Assembly (NCBI GenBank): GCA_051657905.1
Contig: JBOFLO010000058.1
Location: forward strand, 1 to 17,559
Origin: JBOFLO01 sp051657905
Lineage (GTDB): Bacteria; Patescibacteriota; Gracilibacteria; UBA1369
Direction: 5' to 3'
Length of the DNA stretch: 17,559 nucleotides
Position 1 is the stretch's first letter. Each line of letters starts with the position of its first letter. The position numbers were made by a program, and so were the translations under genes. The notes below the pieces were generated by a model that worked only from the letters and a program-made list of their open reading frames with translations, made no database searches and had not been told where the DNA came from. Of the stretch, positions 8,320 through 14,492 are shown piece after piece.

Positions 8320-9319
8320 ACATCGCGTCACCAAAGCTAAAAAATCGGTACTTATTTCTGATCGCCTGTTTATAAATTTTTTCTAAAGCTTTTTCTCCAA
8401 CTAAAGAACCTACCAATAGCAACAAACTACTCTTAGGTAAGTGAAAATTTGTAATTAATGCATCCACAGCTTTCCACTTATACCCCGGGAAAATATATAT
8501 ATCCGTTGCTCTTAAACCAGCCACAAAGCCATCTTTTTCCTTCCAAGAATCCTCCAAAACTCTCGTGGTAGTAGTCCCAACAGCAATTATTCTTTGTTTA
8601 TTTTGCTTATACTTGTTCAACCTAGCCGCAGTGAAAAAATCCAAAGAATAAGTCTCTTTATGCATTTTATGTTCCCTAAAATCACTAACCTTAATCGGCA
8701 TAAAAGTCCCCAGCCCAACATGCAAAGTTACATATTCAATTATCACCCCCTTTTGCTGCAAAACATTCAATAAACGTGGCGTAAAATGCAAACCCGCCGT
8801 AGGAGCCGCCACACTCCCTTCCTTTTGCGAAAAAACCGTCTGATATTGCTCATCTTTGAAATCCTCCTCAACAATATAAGGTGGAATCGGTAACTGCCCT
8901 TTATTCAGCAAGAAATCTCTCAACCTCATCTTATCCATATTCACCTCACAAAGCCTCAATCCGCCCTCTAAAACAGCCTTAATTAGCACCTCCAAATCAC
9001 CAACCACCACCCTATTTCCAACTTTCAACATTTTGCCTGGTCTCCCCAATATCTTCCACTTCCTTTCCCCAGCCTCCTCCAAAAACAAAATCTCCGCTTC
9101 CTTACCTGCATAATCAAATTTCAACCTAGCCGGCACCACCTTAGAATTATTCAATACTAAAACATCCCCAGCTCGCAAATAATTAACCAAATTAAAAAAC
9201 CGCCCCTCTTCCAGCCTCCCACTTGCTCTATCAAAAGCCATCATTCTCGAATAATCCCTCGGACTCACTGGCTTCTGGGCAATTAATTCTTTCGGCAAAT
9301 AATAATCAAAAAAGCTCAT
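8309..9319 (-). CDS. queA: tRNA preQ1 S-adenosylmethionine ribosyltransferase-isomerase (QueA)
   Basis: QueA transfers and rearranges the ribosyl group of S-adenosylmethionine onto preQ1 at position 34 of GUN-anticodon tRNAs, giving epoxyqueuosine. The 336 residues compare with about 340-355 in typical members. Diagnostic blocks are FDYYLPKELIAQKPVSPRD (4-22), GDVLVLNNSKVVPARL (51-66), AAPTAGLHFT (171-180), HVGLGTFMP near 200-208, GTTTTRVLE, and the C-terminal FGDAM. No other queuosine gene is in the window. It lies 53 bases after the phosphatase gene on the same strand and may be co-transcribed; a TAGAAT hexamer at 9350-9355 in that gap could be a separate -10, but no good -35 goes with it. 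Its 3' end overlaps the convergent fusion gene by 11 bases. Confidence 0.97.
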   Translation of the reverse strand: MSFFDYYLPKELIAQKPVSPRDYSRMMAFDRASGRLEEGRFFNLVNYLRAGDVLVLNNSKVVPARLKFDYAGKEAEILFLEEAGERKWKILGRPGKMLKVGNRVVVGDLEVLIKAVLEGGLRLCEVNMDKMRLRDFLLNKGQLPIPPYIVEEDFKDEQYQTVFSQKEGSVAAPTAGLHFTPRLLNVLQQKGVIIEYVTLHVGLGTFMPIKVSDFREHKMHKETYSLDFFTAARLNKYKQNKQRIIAVGTTTTRVLEDSWKEKDGFVAGLRATDIYIFPGYKWKAVDALITNFHLPKSSLLLLVGSLVGEKALEKIYKQAIRNKYRFFSFGDAMFIY

Positions 9320-9372
9320 TATTAAAACAACTAAGCGTTAATTCGCCGGCATTCTACCTAAAAACCCAAAAA

Positions 9373-10578
9373 TTAAAAAGTTTCAGTTGAAGTCTCTACC
9401 TGCTCTTTCGCATCGGCAGCAATATCTTCCAAATTTTCATTCCATCTAGCCTGTTTCTTATCCATAACTGAACGCGCTTTTTCATTAACTCCCAATTTAC
9501 GCAAAGCAATCAAAGTAATATCATCCTCTTGAACATGCTCTTCCACAAAGTGTGAAAAGTCCTTGGCAATATTCTGCACCAAATCCTGAGCGTCTCCCTG
9601 ACTTGCATACAATTCAATAATTTCCACCAAACGCTTTAAACCAAACATTTCCCCCTGCATATTCTTTGCTTCAGTTACACCATCACTATACAAAACAATA
9701 ATATCTCCAGGATTTAAACCTATTTCCTTTTCCTTAACAATTTTACTGTTATCGGCAACCATACCAAGCGCAATACCACCACTCACCGCCACCTCACATT
9801 TACCCGAATTAGCTCTGTAAATAACCAAATGCTCATGTCCGCAACCTATGTAAGTCATACGATTTTCCTGCATATTCCACTTTAACATCAACATACTCAT
9901 AAACATTGTCGCCTTAATTCTAGTCTTTACACGACGATTAGTCTGAACCACCACTTCATAGGCAGTTTCAAAAATTTCCGCAAAAGCATTGATCAAAGTA
10001 TTAACCATCGTCATAACAATTGCCGCTGGCACACCATGACCCGTCACATCACCAATATAAAAATAATAAGAATCCTTAGTTTTAATAAAATCAAAATTAT
10101 CCCCCCCCAATTCCTCCGCCGAACGATTTTTTACTGCAATATCAAATCCCGGAACCGTCGGGGCAGTATTCGGAATCAATTCCCTCTGCAATTGTCCTGC
10201 TGTTTTCAACTCACCTGAAACCTTTTCCCCCTCCTTTAATTCCTTGCTCAATTTTTCAAAACTATCAGTAACTTCATTAAAAAAATTAGCCAAAACTCCC
10301 ACTTCATCCGTTCTTTTAGTTAAAATTTTCTTATAAGATCTGCCCGTCAATAAAGCCTTAACTTGGAACAAAACCACTTCCAGTGGCTTAACAAAGCTCA
10401 AATAATAAATAGTCAAATTACCCAAAAGAAAAGTCCCCGCCACGGCAGCAATATTGTAAAAATAGCTTAAATTTACCAAATTCAAATAGGCCAACAACAA
10501 AAGTAGTGACAATAAAAAAAGGTTAACCAAAAAAATATCTCTGATCACCGCTTTTGATAAGGCTCCTTTTATCAACAT
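9373..10578 (-). CDS. Membrane-bound SpoIIE/RsbU-type PP2C phosphatase with HAMP region
   Basis: A 401-residue phosphatase predicted to dephosphorylate an STAS anti-sigma antagonist, releasing the partner switch. Two N-terminal helices (about 14-36 and 40-62) with almost no external loop are followed by a HAMP-like region (63-113, with PLE and DEVGVLANFFNE). The PP2C-type catalytic domain begins near 125 with LQRELIP. Metal-binding acids are visible: Asp160 in GGDNFD, Asp177 in IGDVTGHG, Asp299 in YSDGVTEA and Asp352/353 in EDDITL. The lack of an external sensor domain suggests it senses the membrane itself or an unidentified partner. It starts 2 bases after the STAS gene, so the two form a tight operon. 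A G8 run in the coding strand encodes the catalytic Gly-Gly-Asp motif. The C-terminal 40 residues after the catalytic domain are charged and unassigned. Confidence 0.92.
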   Translation of the reverse strand: MLIKGALSKAVIRDIFLVNLFLLSLLLLLAYLNLVNLSYFYNIAAVAGTFLLGNLTIYYLSFVKPLEVVLFQVKALLTGRSYKKILTKRTDEVGVLANFFNEVTDSFEKLSKELKEGEKVSGELKTAGQLQRELIPNTAPTVPGFDIAVKNRSAEELGGDNFDFIKTKDSYYFYIGDVTGHGVPAAIVMTMVNTLINAFAEIFETAYEVVVQTNRRVKTRIKATMFMSMLMLKWNMQENRMTYIGCGHEHLVIYRANSGKCEVAVSGGIALGMVADNSKIVKEKEIGLNPGDIIVLYSDGVTEAKNMQGEMFGLKRLVEIIELYASQGDAQDLVQNIAKDFSHFVEEHVQEDDITLIALRKLGVNEKARSVMDKKQARWNENLEDIAADAKEQVETSTETF

Positions 10579-10580
10579 AA

Positions 10581-10937
10581 TTAAATCTTTCTTAGGAAGT
10601 CCGCCATGCTTTTATAGCAATCAATAGTCTCACTAATCCCAATTACATTCAAAACATCAGCGACAATTTTTTGTGCATTCACAATCGCCAAAGAATGATT
10701 TTTCTTCTGTAACATTTCCTGCACCTGAATCAACATTCCAATACTTTCACTGTTAATATAATCCAACTCAGCAAAATTAAAAACCAAGAATGGCTTATTC
10801 AAAGCCTCAACTTGCTCATAAATCTGATTCCTTACTTGCACCAAACCAGTAGAATCCAATTCTCCTTGAAATACCATTTCAGTAAATTTTGGATTTTTTT
10901 GATTTTTAATTTCGATTTTTGCTAATTCAGTTCTCAT
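10581..10937 (-). CDS. STAS-domain anti-sigma factor antagonist (RsbV/SpoIIAA-like)
   Basis: A 118-residue single STAS domain of the kind that binds and captures an RsbW-type kinase when unphosphorylated. The strand FQGELDSTGLVQVRNQI (23-39) and the core YINSESIGMLI (60-70) are typical. Ser63 aligns with the phosphorylated Ser58 of Bacillus SpoIIAA. The preceding Asp of the usual D-S-[ST]-G motif is replaced by Asn, giving N-S-E-S-I-G. It lies directly ahead of the membrane phosphatase (2-base gap), which is its likely enzyme; the matching kinase is about 2.5 kb away on the other strand. Expression probably starts from a promoter overlapping the tsf terminator. Confidence 0.9.
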   Translation of the reverse strand: MRTELAKIEIKNQKNPKFTEMVFQGELDSTGLVQVRNQIYEQVEALNKPFLVFNFAELDYINSESIGMLIQVQEMLQKKNHSLAIVNAQKIVADVLNVIGISETIDCYKSMADFLRKI

Positions 10938-10995
10938 ATTCCCGCTGCGTTATATTACTTGTAATTATTACTACTGATTATTTATAAATCTTATT

Positions 10996-11024
10996 ATTCT
11001 ACATTAAAAAAGAGGGGATGGCAA
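10996..11024 (-). promoter_or_regulatory. Promoter of the STAS-phosphatase operon, overlapping the tsf terminator
   Basis: On the minus strand TTGCCA (11019-11024) and TAGAAT (10996-11001) are spaced by exactly 17 bases; each matches five of six consensus positions. The -35 box lies in the loop of the tsf terminator hairpin, and the spacer contains the hairpin's 3' arm and T-run. Transcription would start near 10989, leaving about 50 bases of leader before the STAS ATG at 10937. Confidence 0.6.
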
Positions 11025-11036
11025 ACCCCTCTTTTT
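11006..11036 (-). terminator. Intrinsic terminator of the rpsB-tsf operon
   Basis: An 11-base-pair perfect stem (11007-11017 with 11026-11036; AAAAAGAGGGG against CCCCTCTTTTT) encloses an 8-base loop. On the minus strand it is followed by a T-run, 20 bases past the tsf stop. The flanking A and T runs would let it work in both directions, but only the minus strand has a gene leading into it. Confidence 0.9.
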
Positions 11037-11056
11037 CTATAGTTATAATTTCCTGA

Positions 11057-11644
11057 CTAAATTTCGTAGCGAGTGAATCTAGTAATTTTAATATTTTCAC
11101 CCATTTTCGTGATCATATCCAAAATCAACTGTTCAATTGTCTTTTCAGAATCCTTAACAAACAACTGTTTCATCAAACAATTTTCTTCTTTAAATTTAGC
11201 AGTCTTGTTTTCAATAATCATCGGAATTTTATCAGCAGGCTTTCCTTCATTTTCCAATTGCCCTTTCCAAATTTCCTGTTCCTTAGCAATAAAGTCAGCA
11301 TCAATTTCGTCCGGAGTAATAGCCTTTGGACTGGAAGCCACAATATGCATAGCAATATCTGCTGCCAACTCAATAAAAGCCTCATTTTTAGCCACGAAAT
11401 CCGTTTCGCAAGCAAGTTGAACCATCGCCCCCACCTTTCGATTCGTATGTACATATGAATAAACCACCCCCTGACCAGTAGTTCTATCAGATTTTTCTGC
11501 AGCCTTAGCCGCACCTTTCTTTCTCAGTTCATCAAAAGCCTTCTGATAATCACCATTAGTTTCTTCTAAAGCTTTTTTACAAGCCATCATGGAAGCACCT
11601 GTTGCTTCTCTAAGTTTTTTAATATCGTCTAAAGATACTGACAT
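11057..11644 (-). CDS. tsf: Elongation factor Ts, short form
   Basis: EF-Ts is the guanine-nucleotide exchange factor for EF-Tu. The N-terminal UBA-like domain (1-45) contains the signature LREATGASMMACKKALEE (11-28), and the EF-Tu contact motif is CETDFVAKNEAF (79-90). At 195 residues it is the short type with a reduced core, as in Thermus, rather than the roughly 280-residue enterobacterial form. It is separated from rpsB by an unrelated membrane-protein gene and follows that gene after 42 bases. No Shine-Dalgarno is seen in the A/T-rich sequence before the ATG. An intrinsic terminator follows. Confidence 0.97.
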   Translation of the reverse strand: MSVSLDDIKKLREATGASMMACKKALEETNGDYQKAFDELRKKGAAKAAEKSDRTTGQGVVYSYVHTNRKVGAMVQLACETDFVAKNEAFIELAADIAMHIVASSPKAITPDEIDADFIAKEQEIWKGQLENEGKPADKIPMIIENKTAKFKEENCLMKQLFVKDSEKTIEQLILDMITKMGENIKITRFTRYEI

Positions 11645-11686
11645 TTTTTAATTGGTTAATTGTAAATCAAATTTGAATTGCCTGAA

Positions 11687-12574
11687 TTAGGCCTTCGGTC
11701 CCTGACCACTCGCACTGCCATTAGCAGCATTTTGATTTTGAGTGTCAGTTCCCGCCACTGGAGTATGATTTTCCCCAGTTTGAGGTAAAGGAGCTTGAGT
11801 TGAAATTGTTTTTTCAGCATGTTCCTGGGCAAGAGTATCCTGTCTGTTCTGATAATCCTCTCTGGCTACACCAATCTGACCACTAATATTCTCTTTAGCC
11901 ACTTTAGCGAACATTTCAATTGGAATAACTTCCGATAAAACACCCACTACTGGAATTTTCCACCAGAAGCCAGTTAAAGATAGATACAAAGAGTAAATAC
12001 CCACAAACATACAGGCAGCTGGCACTAACGCCAGCAACATTGCCAAGAAACCTCCAACCACCGGCACCACCGCCACAATCGCAGCAGCAATACCAACAGT
12101 AAAGAATATCAACGACAACATTAAACCTTGTCTAGCATGCATTCTCACAAAAGCGCTATCCGGTTTCATAATCAAACTAATAATCGCCACAAAAGGCAAA
12201 TAGGCCAAAGCTGCAAACAATTTCTCATCTCGGGTTACAGCAGGTTGATTAACTGGCTTTCCGCCAATAGTGTTGGCAACACCCTTTAAAGTGTTAGTCG
12301 CCCCCCCAACAACATTTCCCACATTCCCTGCCACATTATTTACTCCAGACTGCAAATTACTTCCGACATTATTCATACCTTGCTGAACATTTTGTCCCAA
12401 ATTCTCAACACCAGCCTGAGCATTTTTAGTTAAATCTTGAACTCCCTGATTAACATTATTAGCCGCATTTTGTACGTTTTGGGAAACATTGCTAGCAGGA
12501 GTTGTATTAGCTCCAGCCGTATTATTTCCACTATTTTGGGTGGAATTTGAATTGTCGGCAGTATTATTTTGCAT
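11687..12574 (-). CDS. DUF4870/Tic20-like membrane protein with N-terminal 11-residue repeats
   Basis: A 295-residue protein of unknown function in three parts. Residues 1-29 are Asn/Thr/Ser-rich and disordered-looking. Residues 30-105 are six to seven tandem 11-residue units with Val/Leu/Ala at position 1, usually Gly-Val at 4-5, a hydrophobic residue at 8 and often Asn at 11. Residues about 113-232 form a hydrophobic core with three helices (118-136, 150-172, 174-200) and the pattern EKLFAALAYLPF and HARQGL that I associate with the DUF4870/Tic20-like group. The tail (250-295) is Gln/Asn/Gly-rich. The hendecad pattern is like that of apolipoproteins and LEA proteins and may lie on the membrane surface. 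It starts 11 bases after rpsB and precedes tsf, so it is probably expressed with ribosomal protein genes. The family link to DUF4870 is from pattern only. Confidence 0.75.
   Translation of the reverse strand: MQNNTADNSNSTQNSGNNTAGANTTPASNVSQNVQNAANNVNQGVQDLTKNAQAGVENLGQNVQQGMNNVGSNLQSGVNNVAGNVGNVVGGATNTLKGVANTIGGKPVNQPAVTRDEKLFAALAYLPFVAIISLIMKPDSAFVRMHARQGLMLSLIFFTVGIAAAIVAVVPVVGGFLAMLLALVPAACMFVGIYSLYLSLTGFWWKIPVVGVLSEVIPIEMFAKVAKENISGQIGVAREDYQNRQDTLAQEHAEKTISTQAPLPQTGENHTPVAGTDTQNQNAANGSASGQGPKA
12260..12487 (-). repeat. Tandem 11-residue (33-base) coding repeats
   Basis: Residues 30-105 of the membrane protein fall into register every 11 residues: VSQNVQNAANN, VNQGVQDLTKN, AQAGVENLGQN, VQQGMNNVGSN, LQSGVNNVAGN, VGNVVGGATNT and a shorter last unit, LKGVANTIGG. 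The protein-level period is clear, while the DNA units are diverged, so this is an old or selected repeat rather than a fresh expansion. Confidence 0.85.
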
Positions 12575-12585
12575 GAATGAAAAAA

Positions 12586-13281
12586 TTATTTATTTTTCTG
12601 ACCACCTTTACCATCTTTAATAGCACCAGCTACTTCTCCCATAATGTATTTCAAAGCAGAAACAGCATCGTCATTTGCAGGAATTGGGTAATCAATTCCA
12701 TCTGGATCAGCATTAGAATCCACAATTCCAATTACTGGAATTTTCATTTTATTAGCTTCTTTAACAATAATTCTATCTCTAACCACATCAACCACGAAAA
12801 TAGCTGCAGGCATTTTATCCATTTCACTTACACCACCGAAAGCAACCTCCAATTTAACAATCTCTTTCTTTAATTTAGAAATTTCTTTCTTAGTATACTT
12901 GTCTAATTCTCCAGCTTTTTCTTGTCTTACCAATTCATTAAAATACTTAATTCTCTTCTTCATAGTAGTGAAGTTTGTCAGTAATCCTGGCATCCATTTA
13001 CTAACTACAAACATCATTCCACCATCTCTAGCAGTTTTCATAACCAATGTAGTTGCCTGTGGTTTAGTACTGGCAATCATAATAGTTTTACCGCTTGCTA
13101 CCGTTAATTTGATGAATTCTAGCGCTTTATCAAGATAAACCGCAGTTTTATCCAAATTAAAAATATGAATTCCATTTTTTTGACCATGTAGAAATGGCTT
13201 CATTTTTGGATTCCATCTATGTGTTTGATGACCGAAATGCAATGCTGCATCCATCATCGGTTTTAGCTTACTGTTGCTCAT
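12586..13281 (-). CDS. rpsB: 30S ribosomal protein S2
   Basis: S2 joins the small subunit late and is needed for binding S1 in bacteria that have it. Signature stretches are ALHFGHQTHRWNPKMKPFLHG (starting at 13), NGIHIFNLDKT (36-46), WMPGLLTNF (96-104), PAAIFVVDV (158-166) and the near C-terminal DSNADPDGIDYPIPANDDA (188-206). The 231-residue length is normal. AAGGA (13285-13289) lies just before the ATG, one of the few Shine-Dalgarno sites in the window. The 5' leader can fold in two mutually exclusive ways. It heads an operon with the hendecad-repeat membrane protein and tsf. Confidence 0.97.
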   Translation of the reverse strand: MSNSKLKPMMDAALHFGHQTHRWNPKMKPFLHGQKNGIHIFNLDKTAVYLDKALEFIKLTVASGKTIMIASTKPQATTLVMKTARDGGMMFVVSKWMPGLLTNFTTMKKRIKYFNELVRQEKAGELDKYTKKEISKLKKEIVKLEVAFGGVSEMDKMPAAIFVVDVVRDRIIVKEANKMKIPVIGIVDSNADPDGIDYPIPANDDAVSALKYIMGEVAGAIKDGKGGQKNK

Positions 13282-13340
13282 ATATCCTTGGGGTTAATTT
13301 AGTCGCGTCGCATTGCACTTAACCCCTTTGTTGGGGAGGA
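13282..13340 (-). promoter_or_regulatory. rpsB leader with alternative pairings next to the ribosome site
   Basis: In minus-strand order the leader has CCCC (13333-13336), GGGGTTAA (13319-13326) and TTAACCCC (13290-13297). The first pair closes a small hairpin with a 6-base AACAAA loop. The second is an exact 8-base inverted repeat with a 21-base loop, ending directly against the AAGGA site. Both use the same GGGG, so they exclude each other. A role in feedback control by S2 is inferred. Confidence 0.5.
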
Positions 13341-13380
13341 CAGTACAATCAGCGAATAAACTTAAAATAAAAGTAACACG

Positions 13381-13409
13381 AATCTAGTACATTTCTGCCT
13401 CAAATGCAA
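13381..13409 (-). promoter_or_regulatory. Weak candidate promoter for rpsB
   Basis: On the minus strand TTGCAT (13404-13409) lies 17 bases from TAGATT (13381-13386). The matches are only three and four of six, but the spacing is right and it is the best pair I found upstream of rpsB. It would give a leader of roughly 90 bases containing the alternative stems. Confidence 0.28.
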
Positions 13410-13430
13410 GTTTGACCCAATTTAGTTATT

Positions 13431-13459
13431 TTGACAAAATGCATCAAAGTTGATATTAT
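13431..13459 (+). promoter_or_regulatory. Strong promoter of the RsbW-STAS-PrsW operon
   Basis: A perfect -35, TTGACA (13431-13436), is followed after 17 bases by TATTAT (13454-13459), five of six. The start site would fall near 13466. This rules out the upstream TTG at 13450 as the kinase start and supports the ATG at 13483. It is the best consensus promoter in the window. Confidence 0.8.
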
Positions 13460-13482
13460 ATAAAGATTATTTTTCTTTAGGT

Positions 13483-14076
13483 ATGCCTGAATTAAATCCA
13501 GCTACACAACCAGCGACGGCAGCTACCCCAGCAAATGTGGCTCAAATAAGCAATCTTAGCCCTACCGCTGCTCAGCCCATGCAAATTCTAATTTGTATGC
13601 CAACTCAAGCCTATTTTCTTTCCGGTATTCGTGATTTCACGCTCAACCTGATTAAAAATATGACTGATTTTAACGAAAAATGGGCTTATAGATTCCAATC
13701 TATAGTAGATGAACTTTGTAATAATGCTATTGAACACGGCTCAAAAGAAGGCGAAACAATCAAAATCACCTTTGAGAACCTAACTCAAAATTATTTACAA
13801 ATCAGTGTAGAAGATACAGGTACAGGTAAAAGCCAAATGAATGCTGAAGATATTAAAAAATTAGTGGAAGAAAGAAGAAAACAAACTGGCATTAGTACCT
13901 TGATTAGAGGTAGGGGACTACCAAAAATCGTTGCTGAATGGGCTGATGAACTTGAGTTTCAAAATACAGAAAAAGGTGGTATTTTGGTCAGGGTTCGCAA
14001 ATATATTCAAAACACCAGTCTAACTGCCGAAACTCCTGCTAATGACAACAATCCGACCCATATAGTCTTAAATTAA
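13483..14076 (+). CDS. RsbW/SpoIIAB-like serine kinase (HATPase anti-sigma factor)
   Basis: A 197-residue GHKL-type ATPase expected to bind a target protein and to phosphorylate an STAS antagonist. The Bergerat-fold motifs are in order: N-box DELCNNAIEHGS (76-87), G1 box EDTGTGK (110-116) and G2 box RGRGLPKIV (142-150), followed by GGILVRVRKY. The first 30 residues (Ala/Thr/Pro-rich) and the last 20 look disordered and are extra to the minimal RsbW fold. The ATG at 13483 is preferred over an in-frame TTG at 13450 because the promoter -10 lies between them. It is followed by its likely substrate, an STAS protein, after 27 bases. No sigma factor accompanies it here, so the controlled partner is unknown. 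Confidence 0.92.
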   Translation: MPELNPATQPATAATPANVAQISNLSPTAAQPMQILICMPTQAYFLSGIRDFTLNLIKNMTDFNEKWAYRFQSIVDELCNNAIEHGSKEGETIKITFENLTQNYLQISVEDTGTGKSQMNAEDIKKLVEERRKQTGISTLIRGRGLPKIVAEWADELEFQNTEKGGILVRVRKYIQNTSLTAETPANDNNPTHIVLN

Positions 14077-14103
14077 AAATTAAAAAAATATAAATAATTT
14101 ACT

Positions 14104-14478
14104 ATGACAGAGATCAATATCAATATTGAAGACCTAAAACTAGATAAACCCGGCAAAACTGCCAAAATGATTAAATTTCAAGGTCAATTGGACGAAAGCA
14201 ATGTCGATGAAAAATCTAAATTGATTTATAAATTGATTGAAGAAAATCCACAAAACCTACATTTACTATTCGATTTCGAAGAATTGGAATACATGAATAG
14301 CAAATCTATAGGTTATTTAACCGATTGGTACGGCAAAGTTTCTGAAGGTGGTGGTAAAATTGTTATTTCTAAAGCAAAACCAAATATTTTGGATATCTTA
14401 GAAGTAGTTGGTTTAACTCAATTGATCAGCCATTATGCTTCTTTAGATGAAGCTAAACTAGCTTTACTTAGTGACTAA
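14104..14478 (+). CDS. Second STAS-domain anti-sigma factor antagonist
   Basis: A 124-residue STAS protein, paralogous to the one at 10581-10937. The strand MIKFQGQLDESNVDEKSKLI (22-41) and core YMNSKSIGYL (63-72) are typical, with Ser66 at the phosphorylation position and Asn in place of the usual preceding Asp. Both paralogues share N-S-x-S-I-G. It follows the kinase gene directly and is its most likely substrate, while the distant STAS copy sits with the phosphatase; either could serve both enzymes. The upstream gap is only A and T with no Shine-Dalgarno. Confidence 0.9.
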   Translation: MTEININIEDLKLDKPGKTAKMIKFQGQLDESNVDEKSKLIYKLIEENPQNLHLLFDFEELEYMNSKSIGYLTDWYGKVSEGGGKIVISKAKPNILDILEVVGLTQLISHYASLDEAKLALLSD

Positions 14479-14479
14479 C

Positions 14480-14485
14480 AGGAAA
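14480..14485 (+). promoter_or_regulatory. Shine-Dalgarno site of the PrsW-like gene
   Basis: AGGAAA lies 7 bases before the ATG at 14493, just after the STAS stop codon. Most genes in the window have no such site, so this supports both the chosen start and efficient translation in the middle of the operon. Confidence 0.6.
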
Positions 14486-14492
14486 CTTTCAT

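Noticed and set aside
11218..11514. Overlapping minus-strand frame within tsf
   Set aside because: It is another frame of an unmistakable EF-Ts gene, with no family resemblance of its own.
13428..13440. Palindrome ATTTT-GAC-AAAAT across the -35 of the kinase promoter as an operator
   Set aside because: Five-base A/T arms are common in this composition; no second copy or known binding pattern supports it.
13450..13482. In-frame TTG giving an 11-residue longer kinase
   Set aside because: The consensus promoter's -10 (13454-13459) lies after the TTG, so the transcript would start downstream of it; the ATG at 13483 fits.
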